Source: Mycoplasmopsis bovis 8790 (GTDB lineage Bacteria; Bacillota_I; Bacilli_A; Mycoplasmatales; Metamycoplasmataceae). Taken from it: DNA of 64,000 nt. Position numbers and translations under genes: made by a program. Position 1 is the stretch's first letter; every line of letters begins with the position of its first letter. Positions 53,768-63,651 of the stretch are shown here, in pieces. Under the pieces are notes generated by a model, which worked only from the letters and a program-made list of their open reading frames with translations, searched no databases and was not told where the DNA came from. The stretch covers positions 62,001 through 126,000 of the forward strand of contig NZ_LAUS01000004.1 of the NCBI RefSeq assembly GCF_005061465.1, in the 5' to 3' direction.

Positions 53768-54905
53768 TGTCTATGTTCCTCATAGTAAATCTGTATATTG
53801 ACAATTCATCCTTGTTTATAGCATTAATTGCATCAACAAAATGTTGATTATACTGATGTTTTGCATGAAATTCAAAGAATTTTTTATCGCCTTTTAATTT
53901 AATCACACTTTCTAAAATCTTAGAAAGATCAATTTCCTTCTTTAATTTTGCAATTGTTTCTGTATTGGTGTTGTTATTTCCGCGTCTTGTTGCAGTACTT
54001 TCACTAGGTTCAATTTCATCCATCTTTTCATCAATTTCTTCATCAACTTTTTCATCAATAGCTTCTGCTAAATCAGACTCGCGTTTACTACTTATTTCAT
54101 TTTCAATCTTTGTAATTTGCTCTTCAATATTTTCAGAATTTTTGAAAATCAATAAGTCAGTTAATATTTGCAATTTGGGCTTGTCATCTTCAATATATTT
54201 CAAGACTTTTAAAGCTTTGTTTGAATCAAAAATTAAATATCATGACTCTATTTCGTTTATAGACTTATCGGCAAGAACTTTTATATCTGCCTTCTTGAAA
54301 TTATTCTTATTCTTTTCAATCCATTTGCTAATTATTGAACTGGCATCTGCGAACTTAAATTTTAATAATTTTTCAGGATTATTGTTTTGTATTCGAGCAT
54401 TCCATGAACCTAATTCATTGTGAACTTGCTCATATAATTCTTTTTCCTTATCAAATTTTTTGTACAAATCACCATATGGTGAAAAAATAAATCAGAAGTT
54501 GCTGAGATTATTGATTGTCCAATATCAATCGGCCGATAAGTGCTTTTGTATAGCGTTTTTTGCCTTATTAATTATTCTTTGATATTGATGAGTTTGACCT
54601 AATGCTCTATTTGAAATAAAAATAGGATAGTAAGTTAATGAAAATTTCAATTCGTCAAAAAGAGCGCTTGATCTATTTTCTTGAAATGAAATGTAATTTT
54701 TTTTGAGGCTATTATTGTTATTTGTGTAAAAGTTTAACATTTCATTAATGAAATGATTTTTGTATAGTGGCTCTTTTTTTGGTTTCGAACTTTCGCTTTC
54801 ACTTTTGTTCTCTATCTTGCCAGTTGTTATTTCACAAGATGCTAATGATATTGGAGTAAGTGCCACAGGTATAACAACTGCACTAGTTGTTAATAACTTT
54901 TTCAT
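53757..54905 (-). CDS. Aromatic-motif lipoprotein, copy 1 (382 aa)
   Basis: Lipobox ISLASC with Cys24. The cluster reads DWYWTINNLSNFWFIFSPYG near residues 127-146. A long acidic low-complexity stretch (ISSKRESDLAEAIDEKVDEE, continuing with EIDEKMDEIEPS) lies near residue 280 and makes it longer than copies 2 and 3. The gene overlaps the 3' end of the ATPase gene by 23 bases, so it is tied to the exporter. Confidence 0.8.
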
Positions 54906-55587
54906 AAAATAAAGTCTCCAAATGACCCTTTTTAGAACCAGAGTAAACTATATGACCATTATGTATAAGAGTCACAGAGTTAACATATTTATCTATTTCA
55001 GATAGAACGTGCGAACTAATTAAAATAGCTATTCCTTCATTTTCATTTAATTTTTTTAATAATGAAAATAATTCATATCTAGCTGTTGGGTCTAAATTAG
55101 CAGCTGGCTCATCTAAAATAAGCAATTTTGGATCGTGCAATAATGCCTGAATAAGTAGCACTTTTTTCTTTTGTCCGGATGAAAAATTATAAGGCTTATC
55201 ATTAATTAAGTTTTCTATATTGAATAGTTTTAAAAATTGTTTAATTTTCGTATCAGCCTGTTTTTTAGGTATATTAGATAAAATAGAAAAGTTGTACAAA
55301 TATTGATAAACGCTTAGCTCTTTTGGAAAAATAGCATTTTCAGGCACATAACCAATAATCGATTTAGCACTAGCATCTTTGATGTCTTTACCATAAATTA
55401 AAATTTGACCAGAATAGTTTGGATACGCACCAATAATTGACTTGATTGTAGTAGTTTTTCCCGCACCATTTTCGCCAATAAAAGCATGAAAGTCACCAGA
55501 ATTTACTGAAATGTTTATGTCTTTAATGCCTCTGTTAGTTTTGCTAAAGATTTTGGTTAAATTAATTACTTCTAAAACTTTATCCAT
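54883..55587 (-). CDS. ABC-2 type exporter ATP-binding protein
   Basis: A single nucleotide-binding domain of 234 aa. Walker A is GENGAGKTTTIKSI, the signature FSSGQKKKVLL (Phe-Ser-Ser-Gly-Gln instead of Leu-Ser-Gly-Gly-Gln), Walker B KLLILDEPAANLDP and the H-loop ILISSHVLSE. This is the DrrA/CcmA class that works with ABC-2 permeases. It starts two bases after the permease stop (TAA-TT-ATG), so they are coupled. Confidence 0.92.
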   Translation of the reverse strand: MDKVLEVINLTKIFSKTNRGIKDINISVNSGDFHAFIGENGAGKTTTIKSIIGAYPNYSGQILIYGKDIKDASAKSIIGYVPENAIFPKELSVYQYLYNFSILSNIPKKQADTKIKQFLKLFNIENLINDKPYNFSSGQKKKVLLIQALLHDPKLLILDEPAANLDPTARYELFSLLKKLNENEGIAILISSHVLSEIDKYVNSVTLIHNGHIVYSGSKKGHLETLFYEKVINN

Positions 55588-55589
55588 AA

Positions 55590-57452
55590 TTATTTATATT
55601 CCTTCTTTCTATATAAGGCAAAAACTGAGGCAAATAAAACAGCATTTAAAATAATTCAAATTGGATAGTATGCGTTTTTATTAACGATTTGACTACTTCT
55701 GTTTATTGCATAAACTTGGTCAGCAGATTGGAAAAGGTAGTTAGTATTGCTCTTATCTAAGTCGTATCTAATTTTAATTTTAGGATTTTTTATTACGCCA
55801 TTACCTTCCCTTTTTCCAACAGGTGTCACATTTTCAACAAATGAGCTGTATCCCCCTATTTTATAGTCTTGTCCAAGAATATTAATTGTGTATTGATAAT
55901 TTCCAAATGACTCTTTTGTATCAGGATTTTTAAGCATTCCTTCATATATTTTTGTTTCTGGATAATTGAAATATATGTAGTTTAAAAGAGCAACTGTAAA
56001 GTAAATTCTTTTTTCAAAAATTGACTTTAATTTCTTTTGCTTCAAGGCATTAGGGTCAAAAATAGTTACATTGGCATTTTCATACTTGTTAATTTCACTA
56101 GCATTGTCAATATCATCGTTATTTATGAACTCGCTTATTTCAGCCATTAATAATTTATTTATTTCAACTAAATTATTTTGTGAAGCAATTTTTGAATTGA
56201 ATTTTTCAACAAAGTTTTTTGCTATAGAGTTAAATTGTTCATCTTTAAGTGCTTCATAAACATATCTTCATTTAATTCTGCCAACTAAATTAGCACCTTC
56301 ATTACTAAAATTAGCATCATCTTCGAAAAATTCAATGTTCGGATCTTCAGCACCAGCACGAGCATATATTATGTCGTAGTTAAATAATCCATTATCGCCA
56401 GTGTTGTCACTAAATATAGAATTTGATTTTAATGCACCTGGCACAATGTACTTAGGACTGTTGCTTCCATCAGTAGTTATATATTTCTTTAAGTTGGCGT
56501 TTGTGTCTAATTTATAGTTGTATGTGACATCATCCAATCCCGAATAATATACATAATTATCTAAGTTAGAGAATTTTTTTACTGATGCGGTTTCAAAAAC
56601 ATTTTTGTTTTTGAAATTAAAGATGTCAATTAATTGATATGGAACTGAAAGTCATGAATATGCTTGTCATTCAGCGCTAGAATTATTTGAAAGATTCATA
56701 ACTTCTTGCAAATATTTTATTTGCTCATCAGAAAAACTCTTATTATCAGCACCATTAGGCACAAGTAATAGTTCATCCTTATTATTGTTTAAATAATATG
56801 GCTCTATATTAGCTTCATTGCCTGAAGCGTGATATTGATATGGTCTATTAATAAAATGAGCAGCATTATTGATATTCGAAGTTGAGTTAGCTGAAATTAA
56901 TGATCCACCTAATGCTAATGGAATAAATAGTGCAATAGGAATAGTAATTGCAATTTTTTGGCTTAATTTATAGCATATTAAAGCTGTAAATAGGCCAAAA
57001 AGTAAATATGTCATTAATCCAACAAATAAAAATAGTAAGGCAACTAAAAATATTTTTGTTACATCATAAATTGCATAAAGACCAAATAATGAAGCAATTA
57101 GCATAACTAAAGACCATATAAGTCCAAAGTATAATAGTGCTAATAGTTTCCCAAGAATTAAGTTGTTTCTAGAAATAGGCTTTGATAAGGTAATTATTTC
57201 TAAGCCCTCACTATCAAAATCCTTAAATATATTTAATGCTTTAATTGATGAAAAAATAACTGTTGCAGTAGCATTTGCAAAAATAAATATATAAGCTGAA
57301 AGATCATAATATCTTTCACCTACAGCGAATTTATAAACTAGTCCAATTGTAAGCGAAAATATTAAGACTAGAATAGGCAATATAAATGTACTTATTTTTT
57401 TAAAAGTAATGTTAAAAGCAAACTTGGAGTACTTAAAAGCAGACGTGCTCAT
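55590..57452 (-). CDS. ABC-2 type permease with large extracellular domain (620 aa)
   Basis: An N-terminal helix (STFILPILVLIFSLTIGLVY), four to five central helices up to residue 190 (IAITIPIALFIPLALGGSLI), then a soluble domain of about 400 residues and one last helix (PIWIILNAVLFASVFALYRK). LSKPISRNNLILGKLLALLY is the amphipathic coupling segment usual in ABC-2 proteins. The large outside domain could touch the lipoproteins encoded downstream. AAAGGAG precedes the ATG. It is the first gene of the operon. Confidence 0.85.
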
Positions 57453-57660
57453 TGATTCTCCTTTGTTTAATATTTTAAATGCAGTTATGTATAGCCATAA
57501 CTGATTTTAATTTAAGTTTAATTATTGTTTGAATTGCCTATATGAATAAAAATTATTAGTTGTTAGTACAACCTTTAATAATTTCTATAATTATTTTATT
57601 ACAAAAGTGGCTGTGAAAAAATAATTTACTCTTATTGCCATAAATTGACCAACAAGACTA
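57453..57660 (-). promoter_or_regulatory. Leader of the ABC-2/lipoprotein operon with inverted repeat
   Basis: A perfect 8-bp inverted repeat CAGTTATG-TATAGC-CATAACTG lies at 57482-57503, 30 bases before the permease ATG. No T-run follows, so it is not a terminator. It may be an operator or a translation-affecting hairpin. The rest of the 200-base region is AT-rich without a clear -35/-10 pair. Confidence 0.5.
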
Positions 57661-57689
57661 TAAAAAAATGAAATAAGTTATTATTTCAT
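57661..57689 (-). terminator. Terminator of the Ca2+-ATPase gene
   Basis: ATGAAATAA (57668-57676) and TTATTTCAT (57681-57689) form a 9-bp stem with a 4-base loop. On the minus strand TTTTTTTA follows. Confidence 0.85.
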
Positions 57690-57702
57690 TAATTCTTAAC
57701 AA

Positions 57703-60435
57703 TTAGTAACTCACAGATATAACAGAAGTTTTCTTAGTTTTAGTGTTTGTAATTAATTTCTTAATTTCAAAGCAAATTGTATTAACAAATGCCAAAGGAA
57801 GTGACCATGAAAGCAGTATTCCATTATCAAAGGTTAATAAGTGTTCATACATTCTGAAAACTTTAGCTAAGTTCGGAACAAATGCTACTAGAATAACTGA
57901 GAGTGAGCTAAATGAGATAGCAGCAAAAACAGGTCAGTATTTTTTAATATTAGCTTTGAAAATGCTGCTGTCATTAATTAAATTAATAGCATTTATTGAA
58001 GAAGCAATTCCCATTGTAACAAAGGCACAAGTTGAAGCAATAGTTAGTAAGTTTAAACCACCATAAAATCTAATTGTATATAGTGCGCCAGCTGTATATG
58101 ATAATAAAGAAACTAAGCTTATAACTAAAGACTGTCATAGTAAATTAATTCCCATACCACGAGCAAAAATGCTTTCACTCTTATTATAAGGTGGTCTGTG
58201 CATAACATCAATTTCTGAATCAATTATTCCTAGTGCTATAGCTGGCAAACCATGGGTTAATAGATTAATTCACAAAAGTTGAGAAGCACTAAAAACATAA
58301 AATTCGCTATCTGAAAAATAATTTTTGAATGCATAATAAAAAGCAATTAGACCAATAAGCATTACAATAACTTCAGTAACTGATGAAATTAATAAATTCA
58401 TAATTACTGTTTTTACTTTGTCATATATTTGTCTGCCGTTTTTAACAGATCTTACTATTGTGTTGAAATTATCATCAGTAAGTATAAAGTCAGCCGACTG
58501 TTTAGCTACATCAGTACCAGTTATGCCCATTGCACAACCTATATCACTAGCTTTAAGAGCTGGTGCATCATTGACACCATCTCCAGTCATAGCAACAACT
58601 TTATCATATGATTGCCATGCTTTGACTATTCTTAGTTTATCACTAGGATTTACTCTAGAATATACCGCAATTTTTTGGACATTATTTCTTAATTTATCAT
58701 CATCTCAGTCTTTTAATTCGGAACCATCAAGGCAAATATCATCACCATTAGGATCATAAATACCCAAATTTGTAGCTATTGACTTGGCTGTTATTAAGTT
58801 ATCTCCAGTTATCATGACTACTTTTATGCCTGCATTTTGAGCTTCTAAAACACTTTTAGCAACATTTGCTCGTGGTGGGTCTATCATTGCAACTAGCCCA
58901 ATGAATTCTAAGTCTTCTTCGTCTCTGAAGTCAATAGAGTTATGATTAACAGTCTTTTTAGCAAATGCTAAGACTCTATATGATTTAGCTGCCCAGTCAT
59001 TATTTATTTGCATAACTTCATTTTTATCTATGTTATTGCACTTACTAATAACAACATCTGGTGCACCTTTTGTTATCATAATTTTATTACTTTTGTCATC
59101 TTTAACTAAGACCGACATCATTTTTCTATCACTGTCAAAAGGTAATGTATGAATAATATTATTTGTCTTAAGTAACTCTTGCTTTGTAATGCTATGTTTA
59201 AGTGCAAAAAGTAAAAGTCCAGTCTCAGTAGGGTCGCCAATTTCTTTTATTTCATCATTGTCAATAGTTAGGTATGCATCATTACAAAAGCAAAGAGAGT
59301 TTAATAATTCATTAAATTCATTGCTTTTTACATCAGCTTTGTCTAAAAAACCTTTTTTATTGAGATATAAGTCAACAACTGTCATTTTATTTTCAGTTAG
59401 TGTTCCGGTCTTATCAGTGCAGATAATATTAGCTGAGCCTAGCGTTTCGACCGCTAAAAGGTTTTTAACTAACCCTTTTTCTTTGCTAATTTTTGACACT
59501 CCAATAGATAAAATAACAGTAGTAAAGGCAATTAAGCCTTCAGGAATAGCAGCAACTGCTAAAGATATACCAGTAATTAATGAGTTAGTATAAACATCAG
59601 GATTAGATCAGATTCCGCTTGATACATTATTGAAAACTATTTGAAGAAGCATACTAATGAAAAGCAAAATAATTCCTGAGTAGCCAAATCATTTGCTTAA
59701 TTTGTTTAACTTAGTTTGTAAAGGTGTTAAATTTTTCTTTTGATTTTGTAAACTTGAGTTAATTTTACCTATTTGAGTGTCTTTTCCAACACTTTCAACA
59801 ATATAGGATGCTTTACCATTAGATACAAAAGTTCCTGAATAAACTAAATGTTTATTCTCAGCTAAGGTTTTGTCATCAATTGCATTCCAATTAGCAGTTT
59901 TTAAAACTGCTTCACTTTCACCTGTTAAGCTACTTTCAACAACATAAAAATTTGATGCATTAACTATTCTTCCATCAGCATTTATAGTGTCACCAGCTGA
60001 TAAAAGAACTAAGTCACCAACAGCCAGCATATTAGCAGGGATACTTTGTACTTCATTATTTCTTATAACAGTTGAATTGGATATAGTTTTGCTCTCTAAA
60101 GCCCTAACAGCTTGATCACTTTTAACTTCTTGATAAGCACCAATAGCACTGTTTAATAGTATCACAAGCATAATGATTGCAGGCTCAACATATCCAATGA
60201 TAATTTGTGTGCTGCTTCTAGAACCTTTTATATGTTCAAAAATAGCCAAACTAACACTTATAATAGCTGCAATTATAAGCAAAATCACCATAGGGTCAAT
60301 AAATTGCTTAAAATATGCAACTATTGGGTTTATTTTTTTGCTTTTTGTTAATGCATTTTCACCATATTTTTGTAAATTTATGGCAACTTGTTCATCACTA
60401 AGCCCATTAAATTTTTGTGCTTCATCCCATTTCAT
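57703..60435 (-). CDS. Cation-transporting P-type ATPase, calcium type
   Basis: A 910-aa P2-type pump, most like SERCA/PMR1 Ca2+-ATPases. The cytosolic N-terminus ([20 protein letters not shown]), actuator motif [11 protein letters not shown], helix-4 AVAAIPEGL, phosphorylation site [13 protein letters not shown], nucleotide-binding [10 protein letters not shown] and hinge [20 protein letters not shown] are all present. Ten helices are expected. It exports Ca2+ or a related cation. The order of helix-4 residues argues against Na/K-type specificity. AGAGGT precedes the ATG. Confidence 0.93.
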
Positions 60436-60535
60436 AATAAGTACCTCTTAATTAATGTAAATATAATACATTAAAATCCAATAGCTAAAAAGACTATTAT
60501 TAGTTGTTTTACTTGCTAAAAAGGCATAAAAAAAA

Positions 60536-60628
60536 TGGCGGGGAAGAGAGGGTTCGAACCTCCGCGGGTGTTTTATCACCCCTAACGCGTTAGCAATGCG
60601 TCCTCTTCACCAGCTTGAGTACTTCCCC
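60536..60628 (-). tRNA. tRNA-Ser (GCU anticodon)
   Basis: Reading the minus strand, GGGGAAG pairs with CTTCCCC in the acceptor stem, G is the discriminator and CCA is encoded. GGTTCGAACC marks the T arm. The anticodon loop TTGCTAA gives GCU. A long variable arm (GGGGTGATAAAACACCC) is the class II feature of tRNA-Ser. Length is 93 nt. Confidence 0.95.
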
Positions 60629-60646
60629 AGCGCATTTAGCCTTTTT

Positions 60647-60674
60647 ATTATAGCAAAAATATTTTATATCACAA
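60647..60674 (-). promoter_or_regulatory. Promoter of tRNA-Ser
   Basis: TTGTGA (60674-60669), 16 bases, TATAAT (60652-60647), 18 bases before the tRNA 5' end. One of the few full -35/-10 promoters visible here. Confidence 0.7.
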
Positions 60675-60749
60675 ATATATTTATTTTGCTTTATCATAGG
60701 ATTTTTGTTCAAATTTACATGTAGATTTTATTATAAAAATTATATAAAT

Positions 60750-60772
60750 AATGGCCACATTTCGTGGCTTTT
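60750..60772. terminator. Hairpin between galU and tRNA-Ser
   Basis: GCCAC and GTGGC form a 5-bp stem around ATTTC-type loop (60754-60768). On the plus side TTTT follows; on the minus side CATTATTT. It is probably the weak terminator of galU. Confidence 0.5.
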
Positions 60773-60839
60773 AGATAATAAAAACTAAATTCTTGTAAAT
60801 ATGAATGTAACCAATTAGGCTGTTTTATAGGAATTTGCG

Positions 60840-61727
60840 TTACTTACTTAGTTTATTGTTTATAAATTCTGTTAATTCATTCTTAAGCTCTAAATTATCT
60901 AATGCATAGTCAATATTGGCTTGGACAAAACCTTTGACTGAGCCTAGGTCATATCTTGTTCCTTCAAATTCAAATGCATAGATATCTTGCTTATATTCTT
61001 TTTGTAATTTTTCAAATGCATCAACAACTTGAATTTCATTAATCCCATCATATTCAACTTTGCTTAATATGTCTAATATTTCGCTATTGAATACATATCT
61101 TCCTAAGATTGCTTTATTGCTTGGCGCTTCACTTAATTTTGGTTTTTCAACCGCACCTTTAATTTTAAAAAATTTGGCATTCTTTTCATTTTTATCTAAA
61201 GGAGCAACAATTCCATATTTAGGAACATCACTGTCACTTACTGATTGAACTCCTAAGATATTTGAGCCTGTTTTATAGTAAAATTCAATCAATTGTTTAA
61301 TTGCTGGAACTTCTGATTTTATCAAATCATCCCCTAAAATAATCGCAAATGGCTCATCTTTAATAACGTCTTTTGCGCACGCTAAAGCGTGACCTAAACC
61401 ATTTTGATTATGCTGGATAACAATTTTAATCAAACCTTCTTTATTTGTTGATTTCACCTTCTTTAATAGTGACAACTTATTTTTTGATTCTAGTTCGGCT
61501 TCTAATTCTTTATTAACTGCAAAATAGTTTGCAATGTCTTTTTTTCTTTCGCTAATAATAATAATTATTTCCTCAATACCAGCTTCTAAAGCTTCATCAA
61601 CGAGTAAACTAATTAATGGCGTGTCTAAAATTGGCAAAAGTTCTTTATGCACAACTTTTGTCATAGGTAAAAATCTAGTGCCTCATCCAGCAGCTGGAAT
61701 AATTAATTTTCTAACCTTTTTATTCAT
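60840..61727 (-). CDS. galU: UTP-glucose-1-phosphate uridylyltransferase
   Basis: GalU makes UDP-glucose from UTP and glucose 1-phosphate. The start KLIIPAAGWGTRFLPMTKVV carries the nucleotide-binding GxGTRxxP motif. QHNQNGLGHALACAKDVI, FAIILGDDLI (metal Asp), KGAVEKPK and RYDLGSVKGFVQANIDYAL are typical. Length is 295 aa. AAGGAAT precedes the ATG, and the start overlaps the stop of the cupin gene (TAATATG). UDP-glucose is the likely donor for the GT2 synthase and for glycolipids. Confidence 0.95.
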
Positions 61728-61728
61728 A

Positions 61729-62061
61729 TTATTCCTTAACGTGTATTGATATTCAAATTGCATCAGCAGAAGTTGAAATAATTTTATGTCTGCTGTTCTT
61801 TTTTACAAAAAGACAGTCGCCAGCTTGCATATTAATTTTCTTATGATTATCGTCTAATAGTGATGCAGAGCCTTGAATTAAAATTGCAACTTCATCATGT
61901 TCATTATTAATTAATCAGTCTGTAGAAGCAGAATTAGAGTATATTAGCTCAATGTTACTGTTACCCAATTGAGCTATATTATAAAATTTTTCGCAACCTA
62001 AAATTGGTTTAATAAAATTATTAGAGTATATGTTATTGATTAATTTTACATTATTGTCCAT
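61729..62061 (-). CDS. Small cupin-domain protein (110 aa)
   Basis: A single cupin barrel: motif 1 is NNEHDEVAILIQGSASLL (metal His and Glu) and motif 2 is MQAGDCLFVKKNSRHKI. The segment AIWISIHVKE closes the barrel. Function could be sugar-phosphate isomerisation, metal-dependent oxidation or sugar sensing. It is translated just before galU, which suggests nucleotide-sugar metabolism. TAATAT ends 8 bases before the ATG, with no Shine-Dalgarno, so the message may be leaderless. Confidence 0.75.
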
Positions 62062-62110
62062 ATGTATAAATATTATCATTTTCAATTAAATAAATAAGTA
62101 AGGAAAATAA

Positions 62111-62132
62111 AAAAAATGGCTATAGCCATTTT
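62111..62132 (-). terminator. Terminator of tRNA-Ile
   Basis: A palindrome AATGGCTATAGCCATT with extra A-T pairs forms a tight stem, and seven Ts follow on the minus strand. Confidence 0.75.
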
Positions 62133-62147
62133 GGACACTAAGTGAAA

Positions 62148-62224
62148 TGGTGCGAACGAATGGACTTGAACCATCGACCTCACGATTATCAGTCGTGTGC
62201 TCTAACCAGCTGAGCTACGCTCGC
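62148..62224 (-). tRNA. tRNA-Ile (GAU anticodon)
   Basis: On the minus strand GCGAGCG pairs with CGTTCGC (one G-T), discriminator A, encoded CCA. The D arm TAGCTCAGCTGGTTAGAGC, anticodon loop CTGATAA with GAU, and T arm GATGGTTCAAGTCCATT are standard. Length 77 nt. Confidence 0.97.
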
Positions 62225-62229
62225 ATAAT

Positions 62230-62269
62230 ATTCGCCATAATATTATAAAGGCGAATTGAATAAAGTTAA
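62230..62269 (-). promoter_or_regulatory. Promoter of tRNA-Ile inside a hairpin loop
   Basis: TTAACT (62269-62264), 16 bases, TATAAT (62247-62242), 18 bases before the tRNA. The -10 box is in the loop of a 7-bp inverted repeat ATTCGCC/GGCGAAT (62230-62236 and 62250-62256), which may end rpsI transcription. Confidence 0.6.
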
Positions 62270-62287
62270 TGATTTTTTTGCAAAAAG

Positions 62288-62695
62288 TTAACGTTTTGAG
62301 AATTGACGAGCACGACGCGCTTTGTTAAGACCTGGTTTTTTACGTTCAACACTACGTGCATCACGAGTTAGCATACCTGCTGGTTTAAGTTTAGCTCTAT
62401 ATGTATCGCTTGCTAATAATAAAGCTCTAGCAATACCTAATCTTATAGCACCGGCTTGACCTTTAAGTCCACCACCACGAACATTAACTAAGATATCGAA
62501 TTGACCTTTTGTTTCTGTTAATACTAAAGGTTGTTCAGCATCTTGAATATGTAAGTCAGAAAGTAAGTAGTTTTTAGCTTCACGGTTGTTAATTATGAAT
62601 TTACCTGAGCCAGGTCTAAGAATAACTCTAGCAGTAGATGACTTACGACGACCTAAGCCTCTATATTCAATCATTGATGAATTAGATTTTGCCAT
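62288..62695 (-). CDS. rpsI: 30S ribosomal protein S9
   Basis: The 135-aa sequence contains [40 protein letters not shown] and the invariant C-terminus ending [10 protein letters not shown], whose last Arg touches P-site tRNA. Its ATG follows the L13 stop in a TAATATG junction, so translation is coupled. Confidence 0.98.
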   Translation of the reverse strand: MAKSNSSMIEYRGLGRRKSSTARVILRPGSGKFIINNREAKNYLLSDLHIQDAEQPLVLTETKGQFDILVNVRGGGLKGQAGAIRLGIARALLLASDTYRAKLKPAGMLTRDARSVERKKPGLNKARRARQFSKR

Positions 62696-62696
62696 A

Positions 62697-63131
62697 TTAT
62701 CTCACCTCTAATCTTTCTGGCTTTTGTGCAGCATATTTGTGTTCTGGACCAGCAACAACAAATAGATTTCTTCTTTGCTTGTTTCCTAATTTGGTGTGTG
62801 GAAGCATTCCGTGTATTGCTTTTTCAACAATAGCTGTAGGTTTTTTAGCTCTTAATTTTGCAGCTGTAATACTTTTTAGCCCGCCAGGGTATCCTGAGTG
62901 GTGGTAGTAAACCTTGTCTTCTTCTTTTTTAGCTGTAAAAATAGCTTTTTCAGCATTAATAATAATTACATAATCGCCCATATCAGCATTAGGAGTGAAT
63001 GTAGGTTTTGTTTTGCCTCTAAGAACAGAAGCCACAAAAGCAGCTAAACGACCAACTACTTGGTTTTCAGCATCAACAACAAATCACTTCTTATTAGCTT
63101 TTTCACGATTAACAATTGTAGTTTGTCTCAT
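62697..63131 (-). CDS. rplM: 50S ribosomal protein L13
   Basis: A 144-aa protein: [20 protein letters not shown], then [20 protein letters not shown], and [20 protein letters not shown] are typical of L13. AAGGAGATG is a strong ribosome site. It forms the conserved rplM-rpsI pair. Confidence 0.98.
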
Positions 63132-63316
63132 GTGCATCTCCTTTTCTCTATGTTAACTATTGCAATTAGTAAATAGCCTTTTTATTATATAGTAAATAAT
63201 ATTTTTAAAAAGTAATTTTCTAATTTTTGTTAATGCGATTTATATGTATTGTTTAAATAAAAAATGACCCAATTAATGAGTTAAGCAATTATACAAAAAA
63301 GTTAGTAAAATATATA
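63132..63316. other. Intergenic region upstream of rplM
   Basis: About 185 AT-rich bases between the rnpB terminator and L13, expected to hold the rplM promoter. No coding sequence or clear -35/-10 pair was identified. Confidence 0.4.
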
Positions 63317-63340
63317 AAAAAACTCTTACGAATGTAAGAG
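63317..63340 (-). terminator. Terminator of rnpB
   Basis: CTCTTAC and GTAAGAG (63334-63340 and 63323-63329) form a 7-bp stem with loop ATTC; seven Ts follow on the minus strand. Confidence 0.9.
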
Positions 63341-63630
63341 CTCTACATCTATAAGCCACGTTCTGTTCCACATTATATATATGGTGCTAACAATTTATCT
63401 AATCAAGGCGAACTTGATTCTTTCCTAGATTCATTTATCATCAGAAAGTTCCCCTACCAAAATTTGGGTTTCTAGCTCATGGAGTTTACCCGTTTCACTA
63501 TTCTCGTCTCTGTGGCACTAGTCGTCTAAGCCTGATTTTATTAGAATCAGCATGAACACTACAATCGTCGCAGATTGTGCTAGCGTGGACTTTCCTCTAC
63601 TAAAGTAATTAGCAGCTGTTAGCCGATGTC
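63341..63630 (-). ncRNA. rnpB: RNase P RNA
   Basis: The catalytic RNA that trims tRNA 5' leaders. On the minus strand the hallmark GAGGAAAGTCCACGCTAGCA lies near the 5' side, and the P4-completing GGAACAGAACGTGGCTTATA near the 3' end. The size of about 290 nt and the layout fit the Bacillus/mycoplasma class B molecule. The ends are estimated: 5' end from the TATAAT at 63641-63636, 3' end from the terminator. Confidence 0.93.
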
Positions 63631-63635
63631 ATTTA

Positions 63636-63641
63636 ATTATA
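63636..63641 (-). promoter_or_regulatory. -10 box of rnpB
   Basis: TATAAT on the minus strand, 5-6 bases before the estimated RNA start. The promoter lies directly behind the holA stop codon. Confidence 0.6.
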
Positions 63642-63651
63642 CTCTAAATAT

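Larger units (their letters stand above)
152..61278. repeat. Dispersed decamer TGTTTTATAG, usually preceded by GSC
   Basis: Exact copies seen on the plus strand start at 152, 12501, 31468, 33352, 48881, 60821 and 61269; on the minus strand they occupy 43334-43343, 48070-48079, 50843-50852 and 51343-51352. Seven of the eleven are preceded by GGC or GCC. Copies occur both between and inside genes. Base composition predicts about one. Confidence 0.6.

Noticed and set aside
53990-54080. Repetitive acidic codons in lipoprotein copy 1 as a phase-variable tandem repeat.
   Set aside because: The Glu/Asp/Lys stretch is imperfect and short, without a uniform repeat unit; no evidence for slippage.
932-60435. 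Many genes appear broken into several short frames, as if pseudogenes or frameshifted.
   Set aside because: The breaks are in-frame TGA codons at positions where Trp fits; all fragments of each gene share one frame. The organism uses genetic code 4.
60571-60590. A GTGTTTTATCACCCC hairpin looked like a terminator and the decamer family.
   Set aside because: It is the variable arm of tRNA-Ser and differs from the decamer in its last bases.
63350-63630. Conserved, structured stretch first taken for a possible tmRNA or riboswitch.
   Set aside because: The GAGGAAAGTCCACGC and GAACAGAACGTGGC blocks identify RNase P RNA.
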